Source: Lysinibacillus xylanilyticus (GTDB taxonomy: Bacteria > Bacillota > Bacilli > Bacillales_A > Planococcaceae). From it: DNA of 64,000 nucleotides. Location of the stretch: assembly GCF_001183605.1 (NCBI RefSeq), contig NZ_LFXJ01000005.1, forward strand, positions 1,866,809-1,930,808, read 5' to 3'. A program made the translations under genes and the position numbers. Below are positions 43,560-52,859 of this stretch, in pieces (the stretch's first letter is position 1; each line of letters begins with the position of its first letter). The notes under the pieces were generated by a model. It made no database searches. It was not told the origin of the DNA and saw only the letters and a list, made by a program, of their open reading frames with translations.

Positions 43560-43994
43560 CTATTTAAATTGTTTTTTCATTAAAATATGTGGGATGCCAC
43601 AATCCATAAATTCTTCGCCCTCACGCTTATAGCCTAATTTTTCATAAAAGCCCTCTGCATAGGATTGTGCGTTTAATTTAGATTTTGTTAAGCCTTTTTC
43701 AAGTGCTATTTCCTCTAAACTTTGGATAATCACTTTACCTAAACCAAATTTGCGGAATTCTATTAAAATACATATACGCTCTAGTTTGCCATAGCCATCA
43801 ACAACTCGCAGTCTGCCAGTGCCAACAGGTTGTTCGTTATAATACACAAGAATATGATCACATGCTGCATCTAGTGTATCGAATTCATCAAATTCTTCTT
43901 CCTCAGGTACCTCTTGCTCCTCAATAAAAACTTTTTGACGAATAGCAAATGCTATCTGTAAATCTTGTTCATCTGTAATTTTTTTCGTATTCAT
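43560..43994 (-). CDS. GNAT N-acetyltransferase (ElaA/YjcF-like)
   Basis: Acetyl-CoA-dependent transferase of 144 aa. IRQKVFIEEQEVPEEEEFDE near residue 18 is typical of the YjcF/ElaA group; LERICILIEFRKFGLGKVII contains the acetyl-CoA loop (R..G.G). YAEGFYEKLGYKREGEEFMDCGIPHILM (in part) is the family C-terminus. Substrate unknown. Monocistronic. Confidence 0.88.
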   Translation of the reverse strand: MNTKKITDEQDLQIAFAIRQKVFIEEQEVPEEEEFDEFDTLDAACDHILVYYNEQPVGTGRLRVVDGYGKLERICILIEFRKFGLGKVIIQSLEEIALEKGLTKSKLNAQSYAEGFYEKLGYKREGEEFMDCGIPHILMKKQFK

Positions 43995-44059
43995 CTTTAT
44001 ATTCCTCCCGATTATTACTTGATAAATGATGAGCTCTTAAGGCTCAACAGCATAATGTA

Positions 44060-44100
44060 GGGTTGAGTTCCGTTCCGGCTGGGCGCTTTCCTGATGAGCC
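44060..44100 (+). repeat. Interspersed repeat, family B, short remnant
   Basis: GGGTTGAGTTCCGTTCCGGC then TGGGCGCTTTCC and GATGAGCC, matching the first third of the copy at 29405-29530. Confidence 0.5.
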
Positions 44101-44211
44101 GTTTTAGAACCTCTTCCTGTAGATATGAAGTGAAATTTCCTTGCATGGATGATAATATATAGTATAGAGCATTTTTTATTGCAAATACAATAAATTTTTC
44201 GGAGGCAATCA

Positions 44212-44664
44212 ATGAAGGAAATTTTGCGAGATATTGGTGCGATTTCGCGGGCACTTGATTCCATTAGTAATATTGAGTTTAAAGAACTTGATTTAACTAA
44301 GGGACAATATTTGTACGTCACCCGCATCTGTGAAAACCCTGGTATTATTCAGGAAAAGGTTGCTGAACTATTAAAGGTAGATCGCACAACTGCCTCCCGA
44401 GCGATTCAAAAGTTGGAGACTAAAGGCTTTGTAGAAAAGCGTAATGAAATTGGAAACAAGAAAAACAAACAGCTTTTCCCGACAGACAAAAGTCTCAAGA
44501 TTTATCCATTTTTAAAACGAGAAGGAGACTATTCGAATGCTAGAGCATTAGATGGTTTTTCTCCTGAAGAAATTGACAGTATTCACGACTTATTAATTCG
44601 TATTCGTCAAAACATTGAAACCGATTGGGAATATGTAAAAAAAGGTCATACACGAAATTATTAA
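44212..44664 (+). CDS. MarR-family regulator
   Basis: Winged-helix regulator of 150 aa. TKGQYLYVTRICENPGIIQE, then LKVDRTTASRAIQKLETKGF (20) and the wing EKRNEIGNKKNKQLFPTDKS form the MarR core. SD GGAGG. No obvious target next to it; the divergent gene is the GNAT gene, so it may be a regulator of that acetyltransferase. Effector unknown. Confidence 0.87.
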   Translation: MKEILRDIGAISRALDSISNIEFKELDLTKGQYLYVTRICENPGIIQEKVAELLKVDRTTASRAIQKLETKGFVEKRNEIGNKKNKQLFPTDKSLKIYPFLKREGDYSNARALDGFSPEEIDSIHDLLIRIRQNIETDWEYVKKGHTRNY

Positions 44665-44666
44665 AG

Positions 44667-44705
44667 GTGATTCCTGCGCTTCTGGGCATTTGGAATCGCC
44701 TTCTT
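44667..44705 (+). terminator. MarR gene terminator
   Basis: Stem GGTGATTCC / GGAATCGCC (one G-T pair) directly after the stop, T-rich tail. Confidence 0.65.
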
Positions 44706-44865
44706 TTATGAAAAATACCTTTTTATCTCTCCACGCAATTCTTCCCGTTTACCTCTATCCCCAGAAACCCTTATTCACCGAATTTACTCTATTATTCTAC
44801 TTGATGTTGAAATTTTCTGATTAATACAACATAATTATTGTACATTCGAAGGGTAGGTGCTTATT

Positions 44866-46503
44866 ATGTCGAAACATTCTCTACTTGTACGTGATGTATT
44901 AAAGCGAAAGCATTTTAAATCCGCCAAGCTAATCGCAGGACAACAAGGCCTAAATCGACAAGTACTATGGACACATATATTAGAAATAAAAGATTTTGAT
45001 ACTTTAATAAATGGTGGCGAGCTCATATTAACTACTGGTGTAGGTTTACAGTTAGAGCGTGAAACACAAATTGCTTATTTACAAAACCTTATTCGTAACG
45101 GTGCTGCAGCTCTTTGTATTGAGATTGGTGATTATTTTGATTATGTCCCTGTAGAACTGGTTGCAATGGCTAATGCTCATGATTTTCCTATCATCATTTT
45201 TGAAGAGGTTGTAAGATTTATCGATATTACGCAGGATCTACATACGTATATTATTAATCAGCACCAGCAAGCATTAACACAGCTAGATATAATATCCAAG
45301 ACTTTTATGGAATTGTCGTTAATGCCAAATGGAATATTAAAAATTTTGCAGGTACTTCACCAAGATACCGATGCATTATTTTTATTTGTCTCCGAAGATA
45401 CAAAAAACTTTTATTACCCAATGGAAGCCAAAAAGTATTTACAACTTATGGAGGACCACTGCCAGCAACTAGAATTACAAGAACCCATCCAACTACTGTC
45501 CTTTGACAAAGATCATTTCGTCATCATTCCGGTCAATGGACTTGGACAAGTATGGGGCTATTTATGTATGCATTCTTTATTGCCGAAGCCAAATGATTAT
45601 ACATTGTTAAATCTTGAACGTGCAACGATGTCGATTGCCCAAATTTTGATGCGTAATCGGATGCTACAAGAACGGCAGCAAAGTCGTGAGGATGAATTTA
45701 TCCTCGCCTTAATACAAGGAGAACCCATTGATCTTCAGTATTATCAAAGTTATTTGCCACTGGAAAATCGCAATCTTTATTATCGCGTAGTCGTGTTTAA
45801 TATGCTTGATTATGCCAATACCTTTTCAGAGGAAGATTGGCAAGAAATACAGCTACAAAATGTTATGTTTGTTCGTTCCATCCTAAAAAAACTTGGCTTT
45901 TTCCCTACTGTTTCTGTAAGACAGCATGAAATTATTATTTTAGCATTTTACATTGCTGCAGATGATATGGAGGAAAATCGTGACTCTTTTAATCAAGCAA
46001 TAAAACAGATTGTTGCTCGAAAAACACCACAGCTTTTCGAGCAAATAACCCTTACCTTTGGCATTAGCAATGTTTATCAATCTATAAACAACGTACAAAA
46101 AGGCTACAAAGAGGCAAAAACAACCATTCAGATGCAACACAATGAACTTGCTTCTTCTATTTACCACAAGGATTTAGGTGTTTACAGATTGTTATTACAT
46201 CAGGACCATGCTGCTCTTTTGCAATATGTTAAGGATTATTTACAAGAAATTCTGTTGATTGATCAAAAGAATGGTAACGACCTTTATCAAACGCTCTGTG
46301 TTTATTTAGCATGTAATGGTGCCAAAAATGATACTGCTGAACAATTATTCATTGTCCGTCAAACACTCTATAAACGAATTGAACGACTAGAAAATATTTT
46401 AGGTGCTGATTTTTTACAGGCCCCACATCGCCTCAATATAGAAATAGCGGTAAAGGCCTATGAATTATTGAAAAAAACAGCACCAGATATCTTACGCTTT
46501 TGA
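44866..46503 (+). CDS. PucR-family transcriptional regulator
   Basis: Regulator of 545 aa. The N-terminal PucR domain (about 5-125) contains GELILTTGVGLQL; a GGDEF-like middle domain follows; the C-terminal HTH is at LYQTLCVYLACNGAKNDTAE (20), then LFIVRQTLYKRIERLENILG (20). The start is the ATG at 44866; a GTG nine bases up overlaps the GGTAGGTG site. Its last 12 bases overlap the end of the ten-gene catabolic operon on the other strand. PucR-type proteins usually activate adjacent catabolic genes in response to the substrate, so it is the likely regulator. Confidence 0.88.
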   Translation: MSKHSLLVRDVLKRKHFKSAKLIAGQQGLNRQVLWTHILEIKDFDTLINGGELILTTGVGLQLERETQIAYLQNLIRNGAAALCIEIGDYFDYVPVELVAMANAHDFPIIIFEEVVRFIDITQDLHTYIINQHQQALTQLDIISKTFMELSLMPNGILKILQVLHQDTDALFLFVSEDTKNFYYPMEAKKYLQLMEDHCQQLELQEPIQLLSFDKDHFVIIPVNGLGQVWGYLCMHSLLPKPNDYTLLNLERATMSIAQILMRNRMLQERQQSREDEFILALIQGEPIDLQYYQSYLPLENRNLYYRVVVFNMLDYANTFSEEDWQEIQLQNVMFVRSILKKLGFFPTVSVRQHEIIILAFYIAADDMEENRDSFNQAIKQIVARKTPQLFEQITLTFGISNVYQSINNVQKGYKEAKTTIQMQHNELASSIYHKDLGVYRLLLHQDHAALLQYVKDYLQEILLIDQKNGNDLYQTLCVYLACNGAKNDTAEQLFIVRQTLYKRIERLENILGADFLQAPHRLNIEIAVKAYELLKKTAPDILRF

Positions 46504-47328
46504 ACGTGGGTCCATAAAATCGCGTAACGCATTGCTAAGCATATACAAACCTAATACAAGTACTGTTATGGCTCCACCTGGCGCATAAGTATACCAAGGG
46601 GCTCCAACTAAATAAGCTTGTGAATCTTTTAACATTCGTCCCCAACTAGGGTTTGGTGGCTGCACGCCAAGCCCTAAATAACTCAATGCTGCCTCTGCAA
46701 GCATCGCAGTCGCAAAGGTTACAGTTGCGGCAACGATAATCTGTGATGAAATATTGGGTAATATATGGCGAAACATAATACTATAAGATTTTACACCGAT
46801 TAACTTTGCTGCTAAGACATATTCATTGTCACGATGTTGGACGAAGCCACTACGTGTAATTCTGGCAATGGCCGGTATGGCAATAATACCTAATGCAATA
46901 GCTGTATTCACAATCCCTGGTCCAAATACCGCAACGAGCATTAAAGCTAGAATAATTCCCGGAAAGGCCATTAATGCATCCATCATTCGCATAAAAATTT
47001 CATCGATCCAACCACCTACATACCCCGCTATACCACCAATTAAAATACCAAAAATTATTCCGATAAATACCGTTAGTAGACCGACTGCAAAGGCCGTTTG
47101 TGTTCCTTTCATAATACGGCTAAAAATATCACGACCAAATTCATCCGTACCGAAAAGATAATCACTACTTGGGCTTCGTAATTTTTGTGGTATATTCATC
47201 GAGTTCACATCATGTGGTGTATAAAAAAAGCTGGTAATCATTACGATTAGAAAACCGATAATGACTAGTAGACCAATGATTAAATTGATATTTTTCATGT
47301 ACTTTTGAATATTTTTCATCGTATCCAC
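46492..47328 (-). CDS. Peptide/nickel-type ABC permease, DppC/OppC family
   Basis: Inner membrane permease of 278 aa with six spans. It has the EAA loop with LAEAALSYLGLGVQPPNPSW and the N-terminal LRSPSSDYLFGTDEFGRDIFSR (in part), both typical of DppC. It pairs with the DppB-type protein encoded 3 bp upstream. Last gene of the ten-gene operon; its 3' end overlaps pucR tail to tail, so there is no room for a separate terminator. Confidence 0.92.
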   Translation of the reverse strand: MDTMKNIQKYMKNINLIIGLLVIIGFLIVMITSFFYTPHDVNSMNIPQKLRSPSSDYLFGTDEFGRDIFSRIMKGTQTAFAVGLLTVFIGIIFGILIGGIAGYVGGWIDEIFMRMMDALMAFPGIILALMLVAVFGPGIVNTAIALGIIAIPAIARITRSGFVQHRDNEYVLAAKLIGVKSYSIMFRHILPNISSQIIVAATVTFATAMLAEAALSYLGLGVQPPNPSWGRMLKDSQAYLVGAPWYTYAPGGAITVLVLGLYMLSNALRDFMDPRSKA

Positions 47329-47331
47329 CTC

Positions 47332-48273
47332 TCATCGTAATCGGATTCTAGGATCTAACACAGAATATAAAATATCGACCATAAAATTGATCATGACTAC
47401 CGCAACAGTAATATACATAACGATTCCCTGTACTAATGGAAAATCACGATTACTAATAGCCGTGATGAGGAGTTGGCCGACACCTGGTAGCGAAAATACT
47501 TGCTCCACAATAATCGTTCCGGCAACAACTTCAGCCATGATCAATCCAAATACCGTTAATATTGGAATCATCGAATTTTTTAAGACATGCTTATACATAA
47601 CGTTTTGCTCAGACATCCCTTTACTACGAACCGTACGCACATAATCGAGCTGAACTTGCTCTAAAATAGCCGTACGAACATAGCGGAAATTGACCGCAAT
47701 TTGTGGAATCGCAATTGTTAACGCTGGCAGAACAAGCGTACTTAACGCTCCTGCCACACTTTGCGTCCACGGAATATACCCACTTATTTTAAAGAAGCTG
47801 AACTGCATGCCAATATATAAAATGAGTATCATCCCAAGCCAAAAAGAAGGAATGGCCATGCCAACTTGCGTTACTGTCGATAATGAAACATCACTGAACT
47901 TATTTTGTCTTCTCGCTGCAAACATACCCAATGGTAAGGAAATGAGTAGCACAAATACGAGAGTGAGCCCGGCCAATGACATCGTTACAGGTAGTCTATA
48001 AAACAATAAATCTTTTACTGGCATTGAAAAACGAATAGAATTTCCTAATTCCCCTGTCAATAATCCCTTCATCCAGTCTGTATATTGCTCATAAAGGGGG
48101 CGATTCAGACCAAGCTCTGATCGCAAATTTTCAATTTGTGTGGGATCCGCTTCAGTGCCTAACATTGTCCGAACCGGATCACCAGGTAAAATTTGAAAAA
48201 CACCGAACGTAATTATCGACACAAGAAGGATGGTTGTTATTAACAGGATGAATCGACGTAATATATACATCAT
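47332..48273 (-). CDS. Peptide/nickel-type ABC permease, DppB/OppB family
   Basis: Permease of 313 aa with six spans. FGVFQILPGDPVRTMLGTEA near residue 24 (20 quoted) and RYVRTAILEQVQLDYVRTVR with the following KGMSE mark DppB. The usual order binding protein-DppB-DppC is kept here. 17 bp after the binding-protein gene. Confidence 0.92.
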   Translation of the reverse strand: MMYILRRFILLITTILLVSIITFGVFQILPGDPVRTMLGTEADPTQIENLRSELGLNRPLYEQYTDWMKGLLTGELGNSIRFSMPVKDLLFYRLPVTMSLAGLTLVFVLLISLPLGMFAARRQNKFSDVSLSTVTQVGMAIPSFWLGMILILYIGMQFSFFKISGYIPWTQSVAGALSTLVLPALTIAIPQIAVNFRYVRTAILEQVQLDYVRTVRSKGMSEQNVMYKHVLKNSMIPILTVFGLIMAEVVAGTIIVEQVFSLPGVGQLLITAISNRDFPLVQGIVMYITVAVVMINFMVDILYSVLDPRIRLR

Positions 48274-48290
48274 CTAGCACTCATCCCTTT

Positions 48291-49838
48291 CTAGTTGGAG
48301 AATTTAACCTCAGACATATCATGGAACCAGAATGGGTAGCTCTTTAAACCAGTAATTTGCTTATTAGAACCCCAAACAATCTGATAATCTGCGATATATA
48401 CCGCTGCTGCCTGCTCAGCTAAAATTTCCTGTGCACGATGGTAATATTCAATTTGTTTTGCCTGATCTCTTTCCTTTAAAACGTCTGCCATAATTTTGTC
48501 GTATTCATCATTTTTAAATCTAAAGAAGTTTTCACTTTCATTTGTTGAAATGTAATCATTTAATACTTCATATGCAGAGGCACGACCTGTTAAATCTATC
48601 GTTGTCATTTGGTAGTCGCGACCAAAGTAAACTCGGTCTAGCCAAATTCCCCATTCTACAACCTCAATTTCTACATCAATACCGATTTCCTTTAAATTTG
48701 CCGCTACAATTTGTGCGATATTTGAATACATATCATTATGGGAAGACACTGTAATTTTTGTTTTAAAGCCATCAGGATAGCCCGCTTCTGCTAATAATGC
48801 TTTGGCTTTTTCCACATCGCGCTTATACATATCTTCTAAGCCTTTCTTTTGATAGTCCCCCATAGCTGGACTCATATTTGATCCAAGTGGTACAGCATAG
48901 CCTGCAAACACTGAGTCAATAATATCGGACTTACTAATAGCGTAGTTAATTGCTTGACGGACCTTTACATTATCAAAAGGAGCTTTAGTTTCATTAAATG
49001 TAACGATTAATGATGAGTTATTATTTTGATGAGATAAGTTATAGTTATCTCCTACTTCACCTACGCGCTGCCAAGGTACACTCGTTAAATCGACTTCATT
49101 GGCCATTAAACTCATAATCGCTGCTTGATCATCCGATTGGAAGGTAAACGTCACTTTGTTCAAGTATGGTAACCCCTCCTTCCAGTAGTTTTCATTTTTC
49201 TTCAATTCTAAATTAGTACCTGGAGAGTATTTTACATAAGCAAATGGTCCAGTACCTATCGGGTTTTCATTATGCTTTCCATCATTGCTTTTTGGTAAGA
49301 TAGCTGATTGTCGTGCAGTTAATGAATATAAGAAGTTAGAGTTTGGCTCTTTTAGCTTGATCACAAATGTATTGGCATCTGGTGCTTCCGTTGACGCAAC
49401 ATTATCAAAGCTGTTTGACATCTTTTCGCCACCGTTTTTCCCCATTAAACGATCAAATGAATACTGAATATCCTCAACAGTTAAATCCTCACCATTATGA
49501 AATTTCACACCCGGACGAATTGTGAATGTATATGTTAAACCATCCTCAGATATTGCATAGCTTTCGGCTAACCCTTCTTTTAAAGTTCCATCTGTTTCCG
49601 GTGCCATTAGTCCTTCAAAAATATTGAGAATCATTTGGTACGAAATAGATGCTGTTGCCTTATGTGGATCTAAAAAATCTGGATCGTCATTTATACGTAC
49701 TACGATGTCTTGAGGTAAATCTGCTACGGACTTTCCTTTAGAACTTGCATCTTTTTTGTCATCATTTGAACAGGCACTAATTAGTAAAACTACTATCAAT
49801 GTCAACAAAAGCATTAACCAATTGTTCTTCAGCCTCAT
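48291..49838 (-). CDS. Solute-binding lipoprotein, family 5 (DppA/OppA-like)
   Basis: Extracytoplasmic receptor of 515 aa. Lipoprotein signal ending in LISACS (C23), then the SBP_bac_5 fold: DFLDPHKATASISYQMILNI, LTYTFTIRPGVKFHNGEDLT, VRQAINYAISKSDIID. Family ligands are peptides, nickel or opines, so an amide- or peptide-linked substrate is plausible but unproven. SD GGGGGAAA. It follows the P1 peptidase gene by 18 bp. Confidence 0.92.
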   Translation of the reverse strand: MRLKNNWLMLLLTLIVVLLISACSNDDKKDASSKGKSVADLPQDIVVRINDDPDFLDPHKATASISYQMILNIFEGLMAPETDGTLKEGLAESYAISEDGLTYTFTIRPGVKFHNGEDLTVEDIQYSFDRLMGKNGGEKMSNSFDNVASTEAPDANTFVIKLKEPNSNFLYSLTARQSAILPKSNDGKHNENPIGTGPFAYVKYSPGTNLELKKNENYWKEGLPYLNKVTFTFQSDDQAAIMSLMANEVDLTSVPWQRVGEVGDNYNLSHQNNNSSLIVTFNETKAPFDNVKVRQAINYAISKSDIIDSVFAGYAVPLGSNMSPAMGDYQKKGLEDMYKRDVEKAKALLAEAGYPDGFKTKITVSSHNDMYSNIAQIVAANLKEIGIDVEIEVVEWGIWLDRVYFGRDYQMTTIDLTGRASAYEVLNDYISTNESENFFRFKNDEYDKIMADVLKERDQAKQIEYYHRAQEILAEQAAAVYIADYQIVWGSNKQITGLKSYPFWFHDMSEVKFSN

Positions 49839-49856
49839 GGCATTTCCCCCTATCCC

Positions 49857-50828
49857 CTATGTGCTCATTATTTGAATGCTTTTATAGCTTTCTACTTCAG
49901 CTAATTTATCAGCAGCTGTAATGCCAGTAATAATCGCTTCCTCCATAGCTCTTGTAGCCAAATGACCCAAATAGTCAACTGGGTATCTTTTATCTCCCGT
50001 GCCAAGCACGAAAATCGTATCTCCATCCAACATTGTGTGTACAGGATAAATTGTTCTTGCGAGAGCATTTTGTGTAAGTTGGGCTATTTTTTTTGCCTCT
50101 GCTTTTGTCAGTTTGGCATTCATTGCAATGACACCGATGGTCGTATTCGTACCAGATAATCCTTCCGATTGCACATGCTCCTCTAAATAAGCACAGCAAT
50201 CAAGCCATTCCTCTGTTTGTGGATTCCTTGCACCTGCTAGTGTTTCTCTTGTATTAGGATCTTTCACATCCCCAACAGCGTTGACAGCCACAATGGCGCC
50301 AACTACAACATCCACTTTACCAGCTATAGAAGCGCTGCCTAGACCACCTTTCATACAAAATTGAGGACCTGCCAATTTCCCTACAGTAGCACCATAACCA
50401 GCTCCTGTATTACCATTTGCAAATGGACCAACAACCGCACTCTTAGCCGCTTGATAGCCCATTGGAGCAGTAGGTCTTGTCTTAGGATCACCAATAAATA
50501 AATCGAACAGCACCGCACTTGGAACAATTGGAATTGTTGCAACACCTGCATCTACACCAACACCCTGCTCCTCTAAAAATTGCATTACTCCTGTCGCAGC
50601 ATCCAATCCGAATGCACTTCCTCCTGACAAGCAAATCCCATGAACATGATCAATTTCGTTAATAGGATCAAGTGCATCAGTCTCTCGAGTCCCTGGCGCT
50701 GAGCCTCTTACATCGACACCGCAAACTGCACCATTTTCCACTAAAATCGCTGTACAACCTGTAATGCCTTCTCTATTTTCTGCATGCCCAACTTTAACGC
50801 CAGGCACATCTGTAATATTTCCAAACAT
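49857..50828 (-). CDS. P1-family aminopeptidase, DmpA/BapA-like
   Basis: Ntn-type self-processing hydrolase of 323 aa. Motifs ITDVPGVKVGHAENREGITG, LSGGSAFGLDAATGVMQFL and SGTNTTIGVIAMNAKL are present; autocleavage should occur around N228-T230, exposing the nucleophile. Known relatives cut D-Ala or beta-amino acid amides and peptides. The ATG at 50828 is chosen, 6 nt after GAGGTG, over an upstream GTG at 50837. It is embedded between the ATPase and binding-protein genes of the importer, so it probably hydrolyses what is imported. Confidence 0.87.
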   Translation of the reverse strand: MFGNITDVPGVKVGHAENREGITGCTAILVENGAVCGVDVRGSAPGTRETDALDPINEIDHVHGICLSGGSAFGLDAATGVMQFLEEQGVGVDAGVATIPIVPSAVLFDLFIGDPKTRPTAPMGYQAAKSAVVGPFANGNTGAGYGATVGKLAGPQFCMKGGLGSASIAGKVDVVVGAIVAVNAVGDVKDPNTRETLAGARNPQTEEWLDCCAYLEEHVQSEGLSGTNTTIGVIAMNAKLTKAEAKKIAQLTQNALARTIYPVHTMLDGDTIFVLGTGDKRYPVDYLGHLATRAMEEAIITGITAADKLAEVESYKSIQIMST

Positions 50829-50863
50829 AATACACACCTCGTTCGAAAAACTAAATTTTCAGT

Positions 50864-51841
50864 TTACTTATCGTATAAAAAGCACGCTACCCGTTGATGT
50901 TTATTCTCTTCCAGAAGCACAGGTCGTTCTTGACGACATCTTTCCATCACATACGGACAACGTGTATGAAACACACAGCCTACTGGAGGATTCATAGGAC
51001 TTGGTAATTCACCCTGTAACGGTATTTCTTGTTTCGGTTGATCAAAATTAATAACTGGAATGGCTGAGAGCAACGCCTTCGTATATGGATGCAGAGGATT
51101 CTCATATAATTCTTTCTTTGCGCCAATTTCCACTACTCTCCCTAAATACAGCACAGCCACTCGATCGCTAATATGCTTCACAACACTTAAATCATGAGAA
51201 ATAAATAAATAGGTCAACTGAAATTCATCCTGTAAATCCATCATTAAGTTTAAGACCTGTGACTGCACTGAAACATCTAGCGCAGATACAGGCTCATCCG
51301 CAATGATGAACTCTGGATGAATAGCAAGAGCCCGTGCAATCCCGATTCGTTGTCTTTGACCTCCCGAAAATTCATGCGGAAACTTTTGCATAGCATCCTC
51401 TGGTAGACCTACCTTTTTTAAAAGCTCCTTTACACGTTCTTTGCGTTGCTCTTTCGTTAATGTTAATTGCAGCTTCATCGGTTCTTCAATAATGGTACCT
51501 ATTCGCATACGAGGATTGAGTGATGCAAAAGGATCCTGAAAAATCATTTGCATTTGATTGCGATAGGTTTGCAGCTTACTGCCCTTTAACTGCTGAATGG
51601 GCTGTCCATTATATAAAATTTCTCCCTCGGTCGGTTCGACAAGTTTTAAAATAGTTCGGCCAAACGTCGATTTTCCGGAGCCGGATTCTCCTACAATACC
51701 AAGCGTCTCGCCACGAAAAATTTCAAGCGAAATATCATCGACTGCTTTAATGACTTTTTTCTCTTCCTTCATCGACTTCCGTCTCACAGGAAAGTAGGCT
51801 TTTAAATGATTAATTTCAAGCAAAACTTCTTTCTTGGTCAT
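50864..51841 (-). CDS. ABC importer ATPase, DppF/OppF family
   Basis: ATPase of 325 aa. Walker A GESGSGKSTFG, the Q-loop MIFQDPFASLNPRM, signature FSGGQRQRIGIARALAIHP, Walker B FIIADEPVSALDV and the C-terminal oligopeptide/dipeptide region with CVFHTRCPYVMERC. ATG at 51841, 9 nt after GGGGG; overlaps dppD by 26 bp. Second of the two ATPases of the importer. Confidence 0.93.
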   Translation of the reverse strand: MTKKEVLLEINHLKAYFPVRRKSMKEEKKVIKAVDDISLEIFRGETLGIVGESGSGKSTFGRTILKLVEPTEGEILYNGQPIQQLKGSKLQTYRNQMQMIFQDPFASLNPRMRIGTIIEEPMKLQLTLTKEQRKERVKELLKKVGLPEDAMQKFPHEFSGGQRQRIGIARALAIHPEFIIADEPVSALDVSVQSQVLNLMMDLQDEFQLTYLFISHDLSVVKHISDRVAVLYLGRVVEIGAKKELYENPLHPYTKALLSAIPVINFDQPKQEIPLQGELPSPMNPPVGCVFHTRCPYVMERCRQERPVLLEENKHQRVACFLYDK

Positions 51842-52844
51842 GATCAAGCGCCCCCTTCTCCGTAAATAAATGACAGCGCACTTTATGTTCGTCTTGAATA
51901 TGGATTACCTCTGGTAGCACCTCGTGGCAATGTTCCATCGCAAATGGACAGCGTGGTGCAAAACGACAGCCCTCTGGTAACGCATAAGCTGATGGAACAG
52001 TACCCGGGATTGAGGGCAACCTTTTAACATCTGTGTCTAGATTAGGCATTGATTTTAAAAGAGCAGTTGTATACGGATGCTTTGGATTCGTAAAAAGCTC
52101 TCGCACTGGTGCTTCTTCTACGATTTGTCCCGCATACATGACCATAACGCGATCTGCTGTTTCTGCTACAACGCTCATATCATGCGTAATAAATAATATG
52201 GCTGAATGATGTTCTTCCTTCATCTTCATCATAAGCTTTAAAATTTGTGCCTGTACGGTTACATCAAGTGCAGTTGTTGGCTCATCAGCAATCAGCAGCT
52301 GAGGGTTATTAGACATTGCAATCGCAATCATGACACGCTGGCGCATCCCACCTGATAATTGGTGCGGATATTCAGCAATAACCTTTTCCGCATTGGCAAT
52401 ACCAACTTCTTTTAACAGCTGTAGAGATTTCTCCCACGCCTCTTTTTTTGGAATCCTTTGATGTCTTCGAATCCCTTCCATCATTTGATTACCAATTGTA
52501 AAAACTGGATCTAATGATGTCATCGGCTCTTGAAAAATCATACTAATTTCATTGCCTCTTATAGTGCTCATCTCTTTATTTTTATAGTCTAAGAGATTTT
52601 TACCATTCAGTTTAATGGTACCAGCTGTAATTTCTCCTGGTGGAATGGGCAGTAATCGCATAATTGATAACGATGTAATACTTTTACCGCTTCCAGACTC
52701 ACCTACAAGCGCAACTGTTTCCCCTTTACGAATCGTAAAGCTCACATCATCAACAACTTTCGCCTGCTTACCATTTTTCAGATGGAATATAATTTTTAAA
52801 TGATTTACTTCTAGTAGCACCTTATTTTCTTTTGACTGATCCAT
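51816..52844 (-). CDS. ABC importer ATPase, DppD/OppD family
   Basis: ATPase of 342 aa. Walker A GESGSGKSITS, Q-loop MIFQEPMTSLDPVFTIG, signature LSGGMRQRVMIAIAMSNNP, Walker B LLIADEPTTALDV, and the C-terminal cluster CRFAPRCPFAMEHC that binds Fe-S or shapes the family tail. Of two nearby ATGs, 52844 sits 7 nt after GGAGG. 15 bp after the aldehyde dehydrogenase gene. Confidence 0.93.
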   Translation of the reverse strand: MDQSKENKVLLEVNHLKIIFHLKNGKQAKVVDDVSFTIRKGETVALVGESGSGKSITSLSIMRLLPIPPGEITAGTIKLNGKNLLDYKNKEMSTIRGNEISMIFQEPMTSLDPVFTIGNQMMEGIRRHQRIPKKEAWEKSLQLLKEVGIANAEKVIAEYPHQLSGGMRQRVMIAIAMSNNPQLLIADEPTTALDVTVQAQILKLMMKMKEEHHSAILFITHDMSVVAETADRVMVMYAGQIVEEAPVRELFTNPKHPYTTALLKSMPNLDTDVKRLPSIPGTVPSAYALPEGCRFAPRCPFAMEHCHEVLPEVIHIQDEHKVRCHLFTEKGALDHDQERSFA

Positions 52845-52859
52845 ATGCATTCCTCCATC

